The translations under genes were made by a program, and so were the position numbers. Under the pieces are notes generated by a model. That model was not told where the DNA came from, made no database searches, and saw only the letters and a list, made by a program, of their open reading frames with translations. From the NCBI RefSeq assembly GCF_029784155.1, contig NC_073693.1, positions 286,846,875 through 286,910,874 of the forward strand: a stretch of DNA of 64,000 nt. Reading direction: 5' to 3'. Source of the DNA: Uranotaenia lowii. Lineage: Eukaryota; Arthropoda; Insecta; Diptera; Culicidae. Each line of letters begins with the position of its first letter. Position 1 is the stretch's first letter. Positions 1-12,254 of the stretch are shown here, piece by piece.

Positions 1-212
1 AAAGATCTTCAAGTTACATTTTGTGAAATTTTTCATACAAAGTTCAATTACTCAAACAATTATTTTGTTAAAATTTTTTAAACTGCAAGCATTGTTATTT
101 TGCTCATTTTGGCACATTTTTCTAGAACATTTGATTTTTGTAAGACATTCCAGTTTCGAGATAAAGCTAAGGAAACAAGTATCCCCAGGGATCAAGTATC
201 CTCATTCTCCCC
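1..212 (+). mobile_element. TA-target MITE, 3' part only
   Basis: These bases match the 3' end of the complete element at 52275-53248 (compare 53039-53248) with scattered substitutions. The fragment ends in the same terminal inverted repeat sequence, ATCCTCATTCTCCCC, followed by TA at 213-214. The 5' part lies outside the window. The apparent reading frame at 23-229 lies within the repeat and is not a gene. Confidence 0.8.
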
Positions 213-530
213 TAAACCTACCGTTTTAAAAACTTATTTATAGAATTCAATTGATAACTCAAGTGAGACCCATTTTGGTGCTTATGTTTTAAAAATTGAT
301 TTGGTAGATTTTAGAGTCCCAAACTCGATTTTTTTTGTCAAATTGGGACTATCTCATTTAGTTTCGGTGTTAAGGAGTTTTAAAATGTGTCAGTTTTTAC
401 ACGTTCGTCGCCAAGCGTCAAACTCCAAAAATTTTCAACTTTGTAAAGCCAAAGCATCAAAAGAAAATATCCTGTTGGCTCCGAATTTCGGCTAGAGAGT
501 AGAGAAGAATATAGTTGTTAGCCGGGATAA
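213..530. other. Intergenic, no gene seen
   Basis: AT-rich sequence with no supported gene. A 64-codon open frame at 301-495 shows no recognisable domain and no splice context. Confidence 0.5.
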
Positions 531-2167
531 TCTATATATATAAAAAGTAATTTCCGTTTGTTTGTTCGTTTGTATGTTTGTCTTCAATAGGCTCAGCTGC
601 CTTAAGAGCTAGAGAGCTAAAATTTGGCGTGGGTACTCATTAGGGCCAGGAATGATGAAAAATGTTTTTAGATTTTCGGATGACCCCTTTTGAAGGCGGT
701 CGTCCATACAACAACGGTTTTATTCCCCCGAACCAAAAGTCATGGCACCCATTTTTAGAACCGACTTTCGTTTCCGTTTGTTTCGTTGGCGGGATTATTT
801 TCACCATCACCACGATGGGCAGGCTATTAGAAACGACCATCCAGAGCTCACATGTACTGGATAGCAAATCGAAGCTTGCTGAGCATTAAAAATTTGAAAG
901 TGAAAATTTTGGCGGGTGTTTTTGTACCTTCTACTGTTCAAAGCACATGCTACCGGTACGAGATATTTGGATACAATTATGAGCCCACATTTTGATTGAA
1001 AAATACAACTAGCCTGTTAGGAATATATTGACTAGAAGAGTAGTGGCTTTCAAAGTGCTCTTTACCGTCGCTTGGGAGCTTTGAGGGTCAACCATTTTCA
1101 TAGAGAAAGAATTTTTTTTTACATTTAGAGTTATAAGTTTAAGGCTGCGATTTTAACGCTTCAATTGAAATTTTGATGGGGGATTAGAAAATTGATAAGA
1201 TAATATAATTTGAGGTTTTGAGTTTTATTCAATTCGATTTCACTGACCAATTTCTAACTTTTGAGTTACCATTGATGACCAATGTGGTCAATTCTATTAA
1301 TGGGATGTTTGTGCCCATGAAAAAACAGAACTCAAAAAAAAAAACCTTTTTCATAATATAAAAATGATGTTTTCATCATCCATATTGAAAAGTGGGATAA
1401 TCTTCAACAGATACTTTCATTAGATAAGGGATGGAAAAGATAAGAAAACAGTTTAATTATTTGAAGATAATACTATTAGGACAGATCTATTCAAGCTTCC
1501 TAAGAAATGATGTTTGTAAAAAATTGAGGTATCACATTCAAAATAAGGGGACGGCTAAAGGGGTCTATATTAAGTTTTCAATATCTTAGTCATCTTGCCG
1601 TTTTTAAACATTGGATTGGGTTGAAAATTGGCACATATTAACTATTCACTGTTTTTGCGATATTGTCGTTATTATACATCGCATTTAGATGAAAAATGGT
1701 ACACTAGAGTTTTGAGGGACGATCAATCGATTTCAGGTATTGAATTTAGCGTAAGGGGCCGGCAATGGGGTCATCCATATTAACCTTACAATATTTTTGA
1801 AATATCGTCGTTATTATACATCGGATTGGGATGAAAATTTGCACACGGTAGTTTTCAGAAACGGACAATCGACTTCAGATATCAAAGATTGTATAAGAGG
1901 CCACCAAAAGGAGTTTAAATTTTTGGCAATAATTGCGTTGTTATGCGACGATCGACTCGAAGTTTATTTTTGACACGGGCAATCAATTCCTGATTTCAAA
2001 TGAAGTAACAGACGACAGAACAGGTGTTCGTCAAATTTTTTGAAATTATAACCCAACAATTAATTCGGCAATGCATCTGGAAAATATTTGGCTATTGACT
2101 TTCAAACAAACTGATCATAACATATTCCAAGTTGAAAGCGAAACGGAGTTCGTATGGGATCAGCTAG
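531..2167 (+). mobile_element. Helitron-like non-autonomous element, family A copy 1
   Basis: The element starts TCTATATATATAAAAAG after an A and ends in CAGCTAG followed by T. These are the TC...CTRR ends and A/T insertion site expected of Helitrons. Just before the end, CGAA and TTCG can form a small stem. The head (531-700) and tail are shared with the next element at 2171-3451. No Rep/helicase reading frame is present, so it is non-autonomous. The class is inferred from the termini; a different microsatellite-associated repeat class is the alternative. Confidence 0.55.
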
Positions 2168-2170
2168 TCA

Positions 2171-3451
2171 TCTATATATAAAAAGCAATTTCTGTATGTT
2201 TGTTTGTCCTCTATAAACTCAGCCGTCTTAAGAGCTAGAGAGCTGAAATTTGGCATGGATGCTCATTAGGACCAGGAAGGATGAAAAATGTTTTTAGATT
2301 TTCGGATGACCCCTTCTGAAGGGGGTCGTCCATAGAAGACAAATATTGTTTTCGCGATATTGACGTTACATTTCGTCGGATCGTGTTGAAAATTTGCACA
2401 TGAGTGTTTTATAAGACGAGAAATCGATTTCTGGTGTCAAATTTTGTGTAAGGGGTCAGCCAAAGGGGTCGTCCATATAAACTGTTCACTGTTTTTGCGA
2501 TATTGGCGTTATTATACATCGTATTGAGATGAAAATTGGTACACGATAGTTTTGAGTGACGTGCAATCGATTTGAGGTATCAAATTCAGTGTAAGAGGCC
2601 GGCAGAAGGGGTCGTCCATATTAAATTTTCAGTATCTTAATGATAATGACGTTTTTATACATCGGACTGGGTTGAAAATTTGCACATAGGAGTTATTAGG
2701 GACAAACAACTGATTTCACTTATCAAAACTAAAATCAGGGGTCGACGAAAGGGGTCGTCCATATTAACTATTCACTGTTCATGCGATATTGTCGTTATTA
2801 TACATCGGATTCAGACAAAAATTGGTACACGAGAGTTTTGAGAGACGAGCAATGGATTCCAGGTATTAAATTCAGTGTAAGGGGCCGGCAAAGGGGGTCG
2901 TCCATATTAACCTTTAAATATTTTTGCAATATCGTCGTTATTATACATCGGATTGGGATGGAAATTTGCACTCGGTAGTTTTCAGGGACGAGCAATCGAT
3001 TTCAGATGTCAAATGTTTTGCCAGGGTTCGACGGAAGGGGTCGTCCATATAAAATAATTTTTCACTGTTTTTAAGCAATATTGACGTTATTATAAATGGA
3101 TCACTTTGAAATTTGTATACGGGAGTTATGAGGGAGGGGCAATCTATTTCAGATATCAAAGATAGTATAAGAGGCCACCGAAAGGGGTTTAGCCTTTTTG
3201 CAATAATTGCGTTGTTATGCAACGATTGAGTCGAAATTTATACACGGGTTTTTTTGGCACGGTCAATTGATTCCTGATTTCAAATTTAGTAGTCGACGAC
3301 AGACAAAGTGATAGTCCAATATTTTTGCAATTATTACTTAATAATGACTTCAGAAGCGCATCTGGAAAATGCTTGCAATTGACTTTCATACAAACTGTTC
3401 ATGACATGTGCCAAGTTGAATGCGAAACGGAGTTCGTATGGGATCAGCTAG
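2171..3451 (+). mobile_element. Helitron-like non-autonomous element, family A copy 2
   Basis: It begins TCTATATATAAAAAGC only three bases after the previous copy ends and finishes with the same ATGGGATCAGCTAG before T. The two elements therefore lie head to tail. The middle is a tandem array described separately. No transposase-like frame is visible; the open frames at 2781-3389 on both strands are by-products of the tandem repeat. Confidence 0.6.
2324..3190 (+). repeat. 143-bp tandem repeat inside Helitron-like element
   Basis: The word GGTCGTCC occurs at 2324, 2467, 2610, 2753, 2896 and 3039, with exactly 143 bases between each. Between these marks the units share phrases such as GGGACGAGCAATCGATTTC and ATTATACATCGGATTG with substitutions. 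A further degenerate unit follows to about 3330, and scattered units of the same kind occur at about 1560-1910 in the preceding copy. Confidence 0.85.
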
Positions 3452-4881
3452 TTTTGAATAGAAAAATATATCTCCAAATGGTGTTTTTAAATTTTCGAAT
3501 TTAGACATATTTTGCGTCGCCTACTCTTGGCAACGAACGTGTTAAGGGAAATCAATCATTGATAAGTGATTAACTATCAAACGTACATTTGAGAAAAAAA
3601 TCTTAAATTGAGGCTGATATTTGTTGCTTGATGAATATTTCATATCACCATAACATTTGAATTCGGTTTTTTTTTTAACGAAATTTTTAGTAAAAAAAAC
3701 AAGAGGATATAAGATTTTGGATTTGCGTGAACGTCATATTGTGCCGTAAAATGAAATGTTTAAAGCCTGGTGATTTAAGACTAAATTCTGACTTGCTTGC
3801 TAACACGTATTTTTAAACACCTTTTAAGATCAAATAATTTCCCGAAAACTCTTCCAAGTAATTTCCGAAAATTTCCTGGTGAAAATTAAACTTGGAAAAA
3901 ATCTCCATGAAGGGGGTTGAACCCTGAAAATTTTTCGAAAAAAAAAATTCTTCATCGAAAAATAACGAAAGAATAATTTCAACGAAAACTCAACAACCTA
4001 GAATAAAATATCATAATTTCAGAGCAAAGATTAACTCATGATTTTTTCCAACATGTTACTTATGGGGTCGATTGATGAGTTCAAAAAGACACATGTTTTT
4101 CAACTGAATGAATCTTGATCAAAGAGAAAAGGAAACGTTCACCCTTGACACGAACTTTGCCGTTGTGCTGTCGGACTACATTACAATGACACACTTCCCC
4201 ATTTGATGGCCTACATTCCGGCGTTTTTTTTTCTGCCGCTCTCTCGTCTCGAATTCTGTTTCGCACATGGCGGCACAAACAGAAATGAAACATTCATTGG
4301 ACTTAGAGGAAACACCAAGCGTCTCCACGCCTTACTTCTGGGCACGGAATTGGAAATTTATACCTCTCCAGACACCACTATTTTATAATAACAACAATTG
4401 AAAAATAGCAGGTGCCAGGTGCCACCATTCATATTCACTTAAACTGTTCTAAAACGTGGTCAATTGTTGTTGCTCGTGGCTGGACTAAGGGTAAATTGAA
4501 AAATGTTGGTACTTGGTGGTTGATTTAATTTTGGTTGAAGAATGGGAGGAGACAAATGTCGGTTATGGTACCTTAAAGCAATTTCCATTCATAGCTCGGT
4601 GGACTACATTTGCACGTCCAGAAGGTCGACATGAATAGTAATTATGTCCTCGCGTTCACCTCCTTCGAATGACACCCATTTACTTCTGTGACTCCGTGAC
4701 ACAGGTTCACATTTTGGTGGAACCGCCAACCGTTCGGGCGCCCATTCCTTCAGACCGCGGTCAACCTTTCACTAGTAGCGAAGTGCCATTCGTGACGCGC
4801 TCACTGATCGTGAGAACAGAAACAACCACGTTTTTAGCGTACTAGAACTAGCACCACGTCGTTCGTCCACAGACAAAGGCG
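3452..4881. other. Intergenic / possible upstream region, no gene seen
   Basis: Positions 3452-4080 are AT-rich with long A and T runs. From about 4560 the composition becomes noticeably more GC-rich, leading into the candidate exon at 4882, which would suit a 5' UTR or promoter region. No clear TATA box was found. A minus-strand open frame at 4081-4293 has no supporting features. Confidence 0.4.
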
Positions 4882-5334
4882 ATGACTAATCGATCTGATG
4901 AAGCCATCAATTCGGCAATCAGTTCTATCAGCAATCAATCAGTGACCCCGGAACATTTTGTGAATCGTTCGGTACCGGTTCTTTTCACGTCGCGGCGGGG
5001 TCTCCGGATCCGGAAGTTCCACTCGATGCTGAACACTGGCCAGGCCAGCTACACGGTTCAGTTTTGTGACCTTGAACGATGGGTTAGTTTTCGCAGAGCC
5101 ACAATATCCTGACCCCATTTCATCATGTCCCAAAAAAACCCATTTCAGACCAACCATTTCAAACTGTCCTCGGTCGGGCTGACCCCGGAAAGTTCAACGA
5201 CATTGGAATCCTCGAATCTCATCAAACAGCAGCAACAGCAGAAAAACGTGAAATTTGTGCGCCAATCACCGCAAAGTCAACACGAGCAGCAGCAGCTGCA
5301 AAACGTCGGTTCAATCAATCGAGACAATGGATAG
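4882..5334 (+). CDS. Candidate two-exon coding start, polyglutamine protein of unknown function
   Basis: Exon 1 (4882-5082, 67 codons) begins ATGACTAATCG. A 66-bp intron (5083-5148) runs from GTTAGT to CATTTCAG and preserves the frame. Exon 2 (5149-5334, 61 codons plus stop) contains a five-residue glutamine run and further Q-rich stretches. GC content is higher than in the flanks, as expected for coding sequence, and Q-runs are common in dipteran regulatory proteins. No domain is recognised. The frame ends at a TAG (5332-5334), but the same frame stays open beyond it to a GT at 5418. It can then join an acceptor at 5470 and a 52-bp exon (5471-5522) that ends at a strong AAG/GTAAGT donor. This is therefore probably the 5' part of a larger gene, with later exons not identified. 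Reality of the gene is moderately supported only. Confidence 0.4.
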
Positions 5335-5470
5335 CACCGTCATCGATGGCGGCAGGAAAAAAATCGCCCAATTCAGCAAATACTTCCGACGACGAAGGCG
5401 ACAAAGACCCCGTTTGGGTAATGGGAAAAACCGTCAATTAATTATGAAAAACCTCCCACCACCTTCCTAG

Positions 5471-5522
5471 TGCTGCGCTATCGCATCGAGATTTCTATTT
5501 CCACGACGGGTGCAGGAAGAAG
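5471..5522 (+). CDS. Candidate small internal exon
   Basis: It is preceded by a pyrimidine-rich tract ending CTTCCTAG and followed by the near-ideal donor AAG/GTAAGT at 5523. Entered with two carried-over bases it encodes a 17-codon open stretch including HRDFYFHDGC and ends on a codon boundary. That phase matches the frame of the exon at 5149 if its stop at 5332 is bypassed. Supported only by splice signals. Confidence 0.3.
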
Positions 5523-7450
5523 GTAAGTCAACACGTAACGCAGTAGCACGTAGATATGTACAAAGGTACATACATACATATGTGAGTCTTTGGTGTTGAA
5601 GACTCACTTAGTCGGTACACCTGTGGTCTTCACACTTGGCAGAAATGATTTTTTTTTATTATAGATCAGGTAAAAGCTTTAAGGCATTAAAAATTGATGT
5701 TTTCTTTCTAATTTATTGAATTTTTGGAAAGTGGAAATATATTTCATCGGAAAGCCTAAAATCAGGACTAAATAAAATTTTGTAAATCAAATTTTACACA
5801 TAGGTTCTTTGGGGATTTCTTGTTGAAATATTAATGATTTATAAAATTTTGATGGAGATATATTTTTCCGCTTTGTTTCAAACACCTTGAAAAAATGGTT
5901 TTAAGTTTCATACTTTTTCGAAGGAATTGAAACTACATCTCTTCAAAAAATATACCTAAGGAAAATCGTGCATCGTGGAAACTTTATAGTGTGTTTTCTC
6001 AAAATCAAGCTAGAATTAAAAACAAAATTTAGTTTATACGTTATTTCTCAATTTTATCAAATGGCCGGATAGCTCGGATGGCTTTTTTGTACTATTTTGT
6101 TTTTTTTTTCAACTTAGATAAACTGTACTTGAAAACTGCACGACCCCGGTTTGAAAAAAGGTAGAAGTCAGTACAACAAATTGTACTGTTTATATTGCTT
6201 TTGTTCTAAATTTTATGAGAATTATTTGTAATTTTTCATGTTGTGCCGTTTTTACATGATTTTGTGGCACCCCCGTATCGAAAAAGGGAGGAGATTCAGT
6301 TAGGGATGGCAATAGCGAGCCCGTTTCTCAAAACCGGTATTCGTTTTTTCCGTTTTCATCAAAACCGGTAAAAACGGTAATGAGGAATTTATTTCAAAAC
6401 ACTCAACAAAATGGAAGTCTGGACTGTGTTTGGAATGATAAATGCTGTTTTATGAGTTGCTATTCAAATGCCCAACACAGGAAACTTAATTTAAAAACTA
6501 AGGATACAAATTAGTTGCAATTAAAATAGAAATAAAGGTATAACTGCAATGTACTTGATTGTAAGTTTTATTGTCAAAACTTTTCACATAATCAATTTAT
6601 TTTTATTTCCTCTAATTTCAACAGCCAAGAAAGGTAAGACCGTCAAGATTACTTTAAAAAAACAACAAGAAATACTTTTAATTTGTTTGTTTCTTTATCG
6701 GCCTTTGCCTTGTGAACTTATTCATCAAATGAGGCCCTCAGAGCTGAAAGGATATAAGTGCAAAAATCCTCGATTTTGAGTTAATAGTGCTACAAGATTC
6801 TTCATATTTCAAACGATATTTGATTATTTTTTTAAGATTTTTAGAATTTTATTTACATATTTTTCGTTCCTAAGAAAATTACAAATTTTCGAAAGCGTGT
6901 TTTTTTTAAGAAATAATATTTTATGCACTCCTATACTTCTTTGCAAAGAACTTATAACTGAATGGTTATTCGGTGGCAGGGCTGTAGGAGAAACCGGCTC
7001 TAGGAAGGGATTTGGTGACAAAGTTTTTCCTATAACATTTTTGCTTTAACAATGCATAGATACATTAGAAATTTAAGGTTTTATATAATTATTCGGGTTT
7101 GAGTTATTTTACATTAATTTTAAGGAATTTATTTTAATTTCTATCTTTCGAAAATTATCATAGCAGTGACCTTTTTTTACGCATGTTTTACAAATAAATT
7201 AGGGATTTTAAGATTTAATTTCAAAGAAAAACTTTTTATATTAACTTAAATTAGAAAGTAGTAAGCTTATTCCTTTTAATCACAAGCATGACTATCGGAG
7301 GCATAGGTAAAAATTCATCAAACATTGAGAAACAAAAGTAAGAAATAAAGTTTGCGGTTCAAATCAGATTTATTTTCTTCTCTTGTTAAATCAAATAGTT
7401 AGTTAGTTTAGTTTGAAGTTTTGTCTAAGAATATGCAACATAAATTATGT
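5523..7450. other. Intron or intergenic, no gene seen
   Basis: AT-rich DNA with no recognisable coding exon, RNA gene or complete transposon. If the candidate gene at 4882 is real, this is the start of its next intron. Confidence 0.5.
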
Positions 7451-7473
7451 TATACAAAAAACCAGTAAAATGT

Positions 7474-7908
7474 AAGCGCCGATGTGGTCTAGTGGATAGG
7501 CTGGCGCGAGTCTGGTGTTGGTATGCCAGGCGTACTGGGTTCGATTCCCGGTATCGGCAAAGAAACTTTTGGGTTCGATTCCCATAAGTTGCCGACAGGT
7601 AAGATGTGCTTCATTCTATAACTGACTATATAATAGGAATGGTCAATCAGTTGCCAGCTGGTCAGGTATATACACGGATGCCGGAATACCTGTAAGTAAA
7701 CTAGCCCACCTGATTGATTCGTTCTTCCAAAATAAACCTACATCAACACAATACATTCATCCATAACAGTTCATACGGAGCCATGGGGTCCGGGTATGAT
7801 GTACGCGTTGCATTGGAGATTTGTCGAACTTAATAATCTAAAAGAATGCATGTGAGCATATACTTAGGCAGAAACTGCGGTGAATCCGTGCACCCATACC
7901 AACATACA
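7474..7908 (+). mobile_element. tRNA-derived SINE, full length
   Basis: The tRNA-like head (about 7478-7557) contains an A box, TGGTCTAGTGG at 7485-7495, and a B box, GGTTCGATTCC at 7539-7549; a second B-box-like copy follows. It is flanked by a perfect 23-bp target-site duplication at 7451-7473 and 7909-7931, which defines the ends exactly. The body is shared with the truncated copy at 9837-10222. Polymerase III transcription from the internal boxes is expected for this class. Confidence 0.9.
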
Positions 7909-7931
7909 TATACAAAAAACCAGTAAAATGT

Positions 7932-9659
7932 GTTCTCAGTTGATTTTTATCTTGAAAATAAAGTACAAGTTCTTCGGCTACAAAAAGTAATTATTAGTAA
8001 TTTATTTCATGTTTTTTTATATGTGTGATTTTTTTTCAATTTGTGTTCCAAACTAACTCTGAATGAATATAAAATTTTAATTTTGAATCAATAATCAAAA
8101 CTATGAAACTGCGATCACCTGTAATTTGAATCCTGAATGAAATTCTCACATAGGTATTTTAACCTTTAGTATTAAAATTAACTTCGAGCTATATTTGAAC
8201 TTTGAATTTCCCGAATCTAAGTACTGCCCTTAGAACCTGAGTTCGAAATATGAATTCCGAAATTGAAACGATTTTTGAATCTAAATTCCAGATAATAATT
8301 CTTGCTAATTATGAGCTAAAAAGCGATATTTGGATCAGATTTTCAACCAGAATTATCTTGTTTGAATTGTGAATTTTTAACTTCCAATGAGAATTTATTC
8401 GAAATTCAACTTGTGTATCTGAATAAAAATTGGGATTGGTGAAACTGTTTCAGATTTTTCAATTCTGGATCACCATTATGAAACTTTCTTTAGTTTTAAA
8501 CCTGCATAAGAATTTAAAGTACAAATTTCAAATCTTCAAAATGGTTTGTAATTCTGAATATTTTATTTTCAAATTCCGAAATGATGAGTTTCTTATAGAA
8601 AAGTTTGAAATGCAAAACCAATTTTCCCAATGATGATCCAAATTGAAGTTTAGTAAAAATAAACTGGATACAGAATCCGAATTTTTATCACAGTCATAAA
8701 ATTTAATGTTAATAAGCAAATTTGGAACCACCAAATCCGGAACTGTTATAACCCAACTTAGGTTACCTAAGCTTTCCAAAAAAATTTCCACAAGTATTCG
8801 GGCTGCGAAAATCTGTGGCAAATATCGATATTATTAGATTTAAATCACGAAGACTTGACTTTTGTTTATCGCAATCGAAATACATCAGCAAATTTTAAAT
8901 CACATTAACAGCAAATTTTGAATCACATTTATTTGATTCATCAAATAAAGTTGAAAAAAACTCGGAAAAAATCTTGAAATTCTATATTCGGGACTGCATT
9001 TCAAACAACAAATTAGAATTATTGACCTTGGATAAGATTTCGAGGTTTGACTTTAGTTCTGAGTGGAGATTGTTACACTTGAATCATTTCAGTCGTTTAT
9101 CAAAATTTTATTAGGAATTTAAAATTTTGAGTTAAGAGATGAACATTTTACATGTTATTTGTAGACCCCATGGGGAGGGGGTTTTGAAGAATGATGGTGT
9201 CACAAAAACACGCCTCTATTTTCTAATTAAACGGATATGTATGGGAACCCGCCACCGTCCATTACAAAAATGAGAAAGGACATTCACTAAAATTAATTAT
9301 CAAAACATGGTTGCATTCAAATTTAATCCAAATCGCTTAGCTGTTATACGAGTTAAGTCGTAACAGGTTAATTTTGTATGAGAGCCGGTAAATATTCAAA
9401 GCGAGAGGGATCAACCCGCATAATAAATCAATCAACTTCTTGATCCAAATCATATTTCAGACTATTATGCAAACAATCATTGGTCCAAAAAACAGCGGGT
9501 ACCAATTTTCACATCATCCTGATCGTCCGTTAACACGTGACGGTGTTACAAGGAAAATGTCTCCATTTTTATACATCCATTTTTATACAAGTTGAAATAT
9601 CTCAGTCATTTGTGGAAACATTTTAACAAAAATGTTATAAAAATAAAGCTATGAGTAAG
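7932..9659. other. Low-complexity AT-rich DNA, no gene seen
   Basis: Positions 8040-8800 are rich in repeated GAATTTGAAT/AATTCTGAAT-like words, giving spurious open frames at 8430-8633 (+) and 8528-8821 (-). No domain, splice structure or transposon end was recognised. Confidence 0.5.
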
Positions 9660-10310
9660 TCTTAATATATTTCCAAATTGTGGAAAAAAAAGGTTGGAGT
9701 GTGTGAAAACTACAACCGAAAAAGTACTGAAAGTCAAGTTCCTTAGCCCCTGTTCTTATGCAATTATTGAAAAAATTGTCAATGGAATATTGTCCTCATT
9801 TTTAACGTTTTTCGTAGACCAAAGTTGTTTGTAATCGTACATTTTGATATGCCAAGTTAACAGGGTTCGATTCCCGGTAACGGAAAAAAAACTTTTGGTT
9901 TCGAATCCTTTTAGTGGCCGTCAGGTAAGATGTATTTCCTCATATAACTTATATGATAAGAATGTCCAATCAGTTGCCAGTTGGCCAGGTATATAGACGG
10001 ATGCCGGAATACCTGTAAGTAAACTAGCCCACCTGACTGACTCATTCTTCCAAAATTAACCTACATCAATACAATACATTCACTACATAACAGTTCATAC
10101 GCGCTGCATTGGAGATTTGTCGAACTTAATAATCTAAAGAATGCATGTGAGCACATACTTAGGCTGAAACTGCGGTGAATCCGTGCACCCATGGTGGATA
10201 CCCAACTTAACATAACATAACTAAAGTTGTTTGTAATCATAAAACTAAGTTTCTGTGAATTTTTCGGCGAAAAAATAGGGTTCTAGAGAATTTAGTAGGT
10301 ACCAAAACTT
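9660..10310 (+). repeat. Dispersed repeat interrupted by a SINE
   Basis: Sequence around ACCGAAAAAGTACTGAAAGT recurs in inverted orientation near 15000-15110 and in direct orientation at 61960-62110, including a following tract about a CTTAGCCCC-like motif. It is a dispersed element of unknown class. The copy here is split by the SINE at 9837-10222. Confidence 0.6.
9837..10222 (+). mobile_element. tRNA-derived SINE, 5'-truncated
   Basis: Same family as 7474-7908. The A box is missing but the B box (GGTTCGATTCC, about 9867) and the whole body to GTGAATCCGTGCACCCAT are kept. A 16-bp target-site duplication, AAAGTTGTTTGTAATC, lies at 9821-9836 and 10223-10238. The loss of the 5' end with an intact duplication fits incomplete reverse transcription. 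Confidence 0.85.
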
Positions 10311-10985
10311 GTTACCAGAAATTATACATTATTCATGATCATTAGAGAATTTCAATCATATTTACATTTCCAGCATGCAGTGACTAAAAGTGATTACTAT
10401 CATTTCACATTGAAACGTAGACTAACGGTACAGTTGATTGCTTTTATGAATTCTGAATATTTCCTTCCAATTTTACAAATCACGAATGTCATTTTTCAAA
10501 TTTAAAATATCTGATTGTTAATTTACTTCAATCACGAAAGCATTGCCACGTGTCGTTCTGATTAAATCGTCAAAGCGGTGCGAAATAGGCAATTCAGGCG
10601 CATTCGATTTCGAGCGATTAGGTAGGTTCATACTTTGGTAACATTGTGATAGTTGCTTGTACATATATCACTTATTGCTGGCTCAACATTAAATTTCCGA
10701 ACTAAGCATATTGACAATGATAATAAATATAAAAATACTCACAATCGAACATTCAAAAAATGATAAAAGAAAAACAATCCAAGTACCAATTGAAAAAAAA
10801 ATCGAAATGTATTTGTTTGTTTAACACGTCATTTAAAAAACAAACACGAAATCACCAGGCTAGCGGCAAACTAACAAAAGCATGCACTCACTACAATTTG
10901 GTATTTAGCACCTCGCGTGAGTGCTCGTGCGTGATTTTGCGCACTGGAAGCTTATTGATTCTCGCTTTTCCTCTCCTAGTTAGGT
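10311..10985. other. Intergenic, no gene seen; outer flank of the left arm
   Basis: No supported gene; a 75-codon open frame at 10760-10987 is lysine-rich and featureless. Homology with the right arm starts at 10986 only because the window ends there, so this stretch may also belong to the inverted duplication. Confidence 0.4.
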
Positions 10986-11221
10986 AGTAAGCTTCCCGTA
11001 CCGGATGTCAAGCCGAAAATCACAGATTCTATCCTACGTAGAAATAAACGAGGGGCGCGCAGATGAAATTTATGGGAAAAAAACACAATTTAGTAGAGCC
11101 TCTGCACAGTAGAGCCACATAATTGAAAATAACTAAAATTAAACGTTGACAATGTTGAAAATTTTAACGGTTTTTACAATTTTGACAATGTTAACAATTT
11201 AAACAAATTTGACAATGTTAA

Positions 11222-12254
11222 CAATTTTGACAATTTTGACAATTTTGACAATTTTGACAATTTTGACAATTTTGACAATTTTGACAATTTTGACAATTTT
11301 GACAATTTTGACAATTTTGACAATTTTGACAATTTTGACAATTTTGACAATTATGACAATTTTGACAATTTTGACAATTTTGACAATTTTGACAATTTTG
11401 ACAATTTTGACAATTTTGGCAATTTTGACAATTTTGACAATTTTGACAATTTTGACAATTTTGCCAATTTTGACAATTTTGACAATTTTGACAATTTTGA
11501 CATTTTTGACAATTTTGACAATTTCGACCATTTTAACAATTTTGACAATTTTGACAATTTTGACAATTTTGGCAATTTTGGCAATTTTGGCAATTTTGAC
11601 AATTTTGACAATTTTGACAATTTTGACAATTTTGACAATTTTGACAATTTTGACAATTTTGACAATTTTGACAATTTTGACAATTTTGACAATTTTGACA
11701 ATTTTGACAATTTTGACAATTTTGACAATTTTGACAATTTTGACAATTTTGACAATTTTGACAATTTTGACAATTTTGACAATTTTGACAATTTTGACAA
11801 TTTTGACAATTTTGACAATTTTGACAATTTTGACAATTTTGACAATTTTGACAATTTTGACAATTTTGACAATTTTGACAATTTTGACAATTTTGACAAT
11901 TTTGACAATTTTGACAATTTTGACAATTTTGACAATTTTGACAATTTTGACAATTTTGACAATTTTGACAATTTTGACAATTTTGACAATTTTGACAATT
12001 TTGACAATTTTGACAATTTCGACAATTTTGACAATTTTGACAATTTTGACAATTTTGACAATTTTGACAATTTTGACAATTTTGACAATTTTGACAATTT
12101 TGACAATTTTGACAATTTTGACAATTTTGACAATTTTGACAATTTTGGCAATTTTGACAATTTTGACAATTTTGACAATTTTGACAATTTTGACAATTTT
12201 GACAATTTTGACAATTTTGACAATTTTGACAATTTTGACAATTTTGACAATTTT
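11222..12254 (+). repeat. 9-bp satellite array (TTTTGACAA)n, left arm
   Basis: Roughly 115 near-perfect copies of TTTTGACAA with a few variant units (for example TTTTGGCAA near 11570-11600). Degenerate units extend back to about 11157. Because the unit is 9 bp without stop codons in several frames, it creates long artificial open frames encoding ILT, KIV or KLS repeats on both strands. Those are not genes. The counterpart in the right arm is at 63401-63796. Confidence 0.98.

Noticed and set aside
2781..3389. Several frames on both strands in the Helitron-like element
   Set aside because: They recur with the 143-bp unit and have no protein-like features.
4081..4293. Minus-strand small gene with an upstream TATAAATT
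   Set aside because: A featureless 70-codon frame without splice sites or a recognised motif; the TATA-like word alone is weak evidence.
4939..5157. Minus-strand frame opposite the polyQ gene
   Set aside because: It is the antisense shadow of the plus-strand exons, which have splice sites and a glutamine run.
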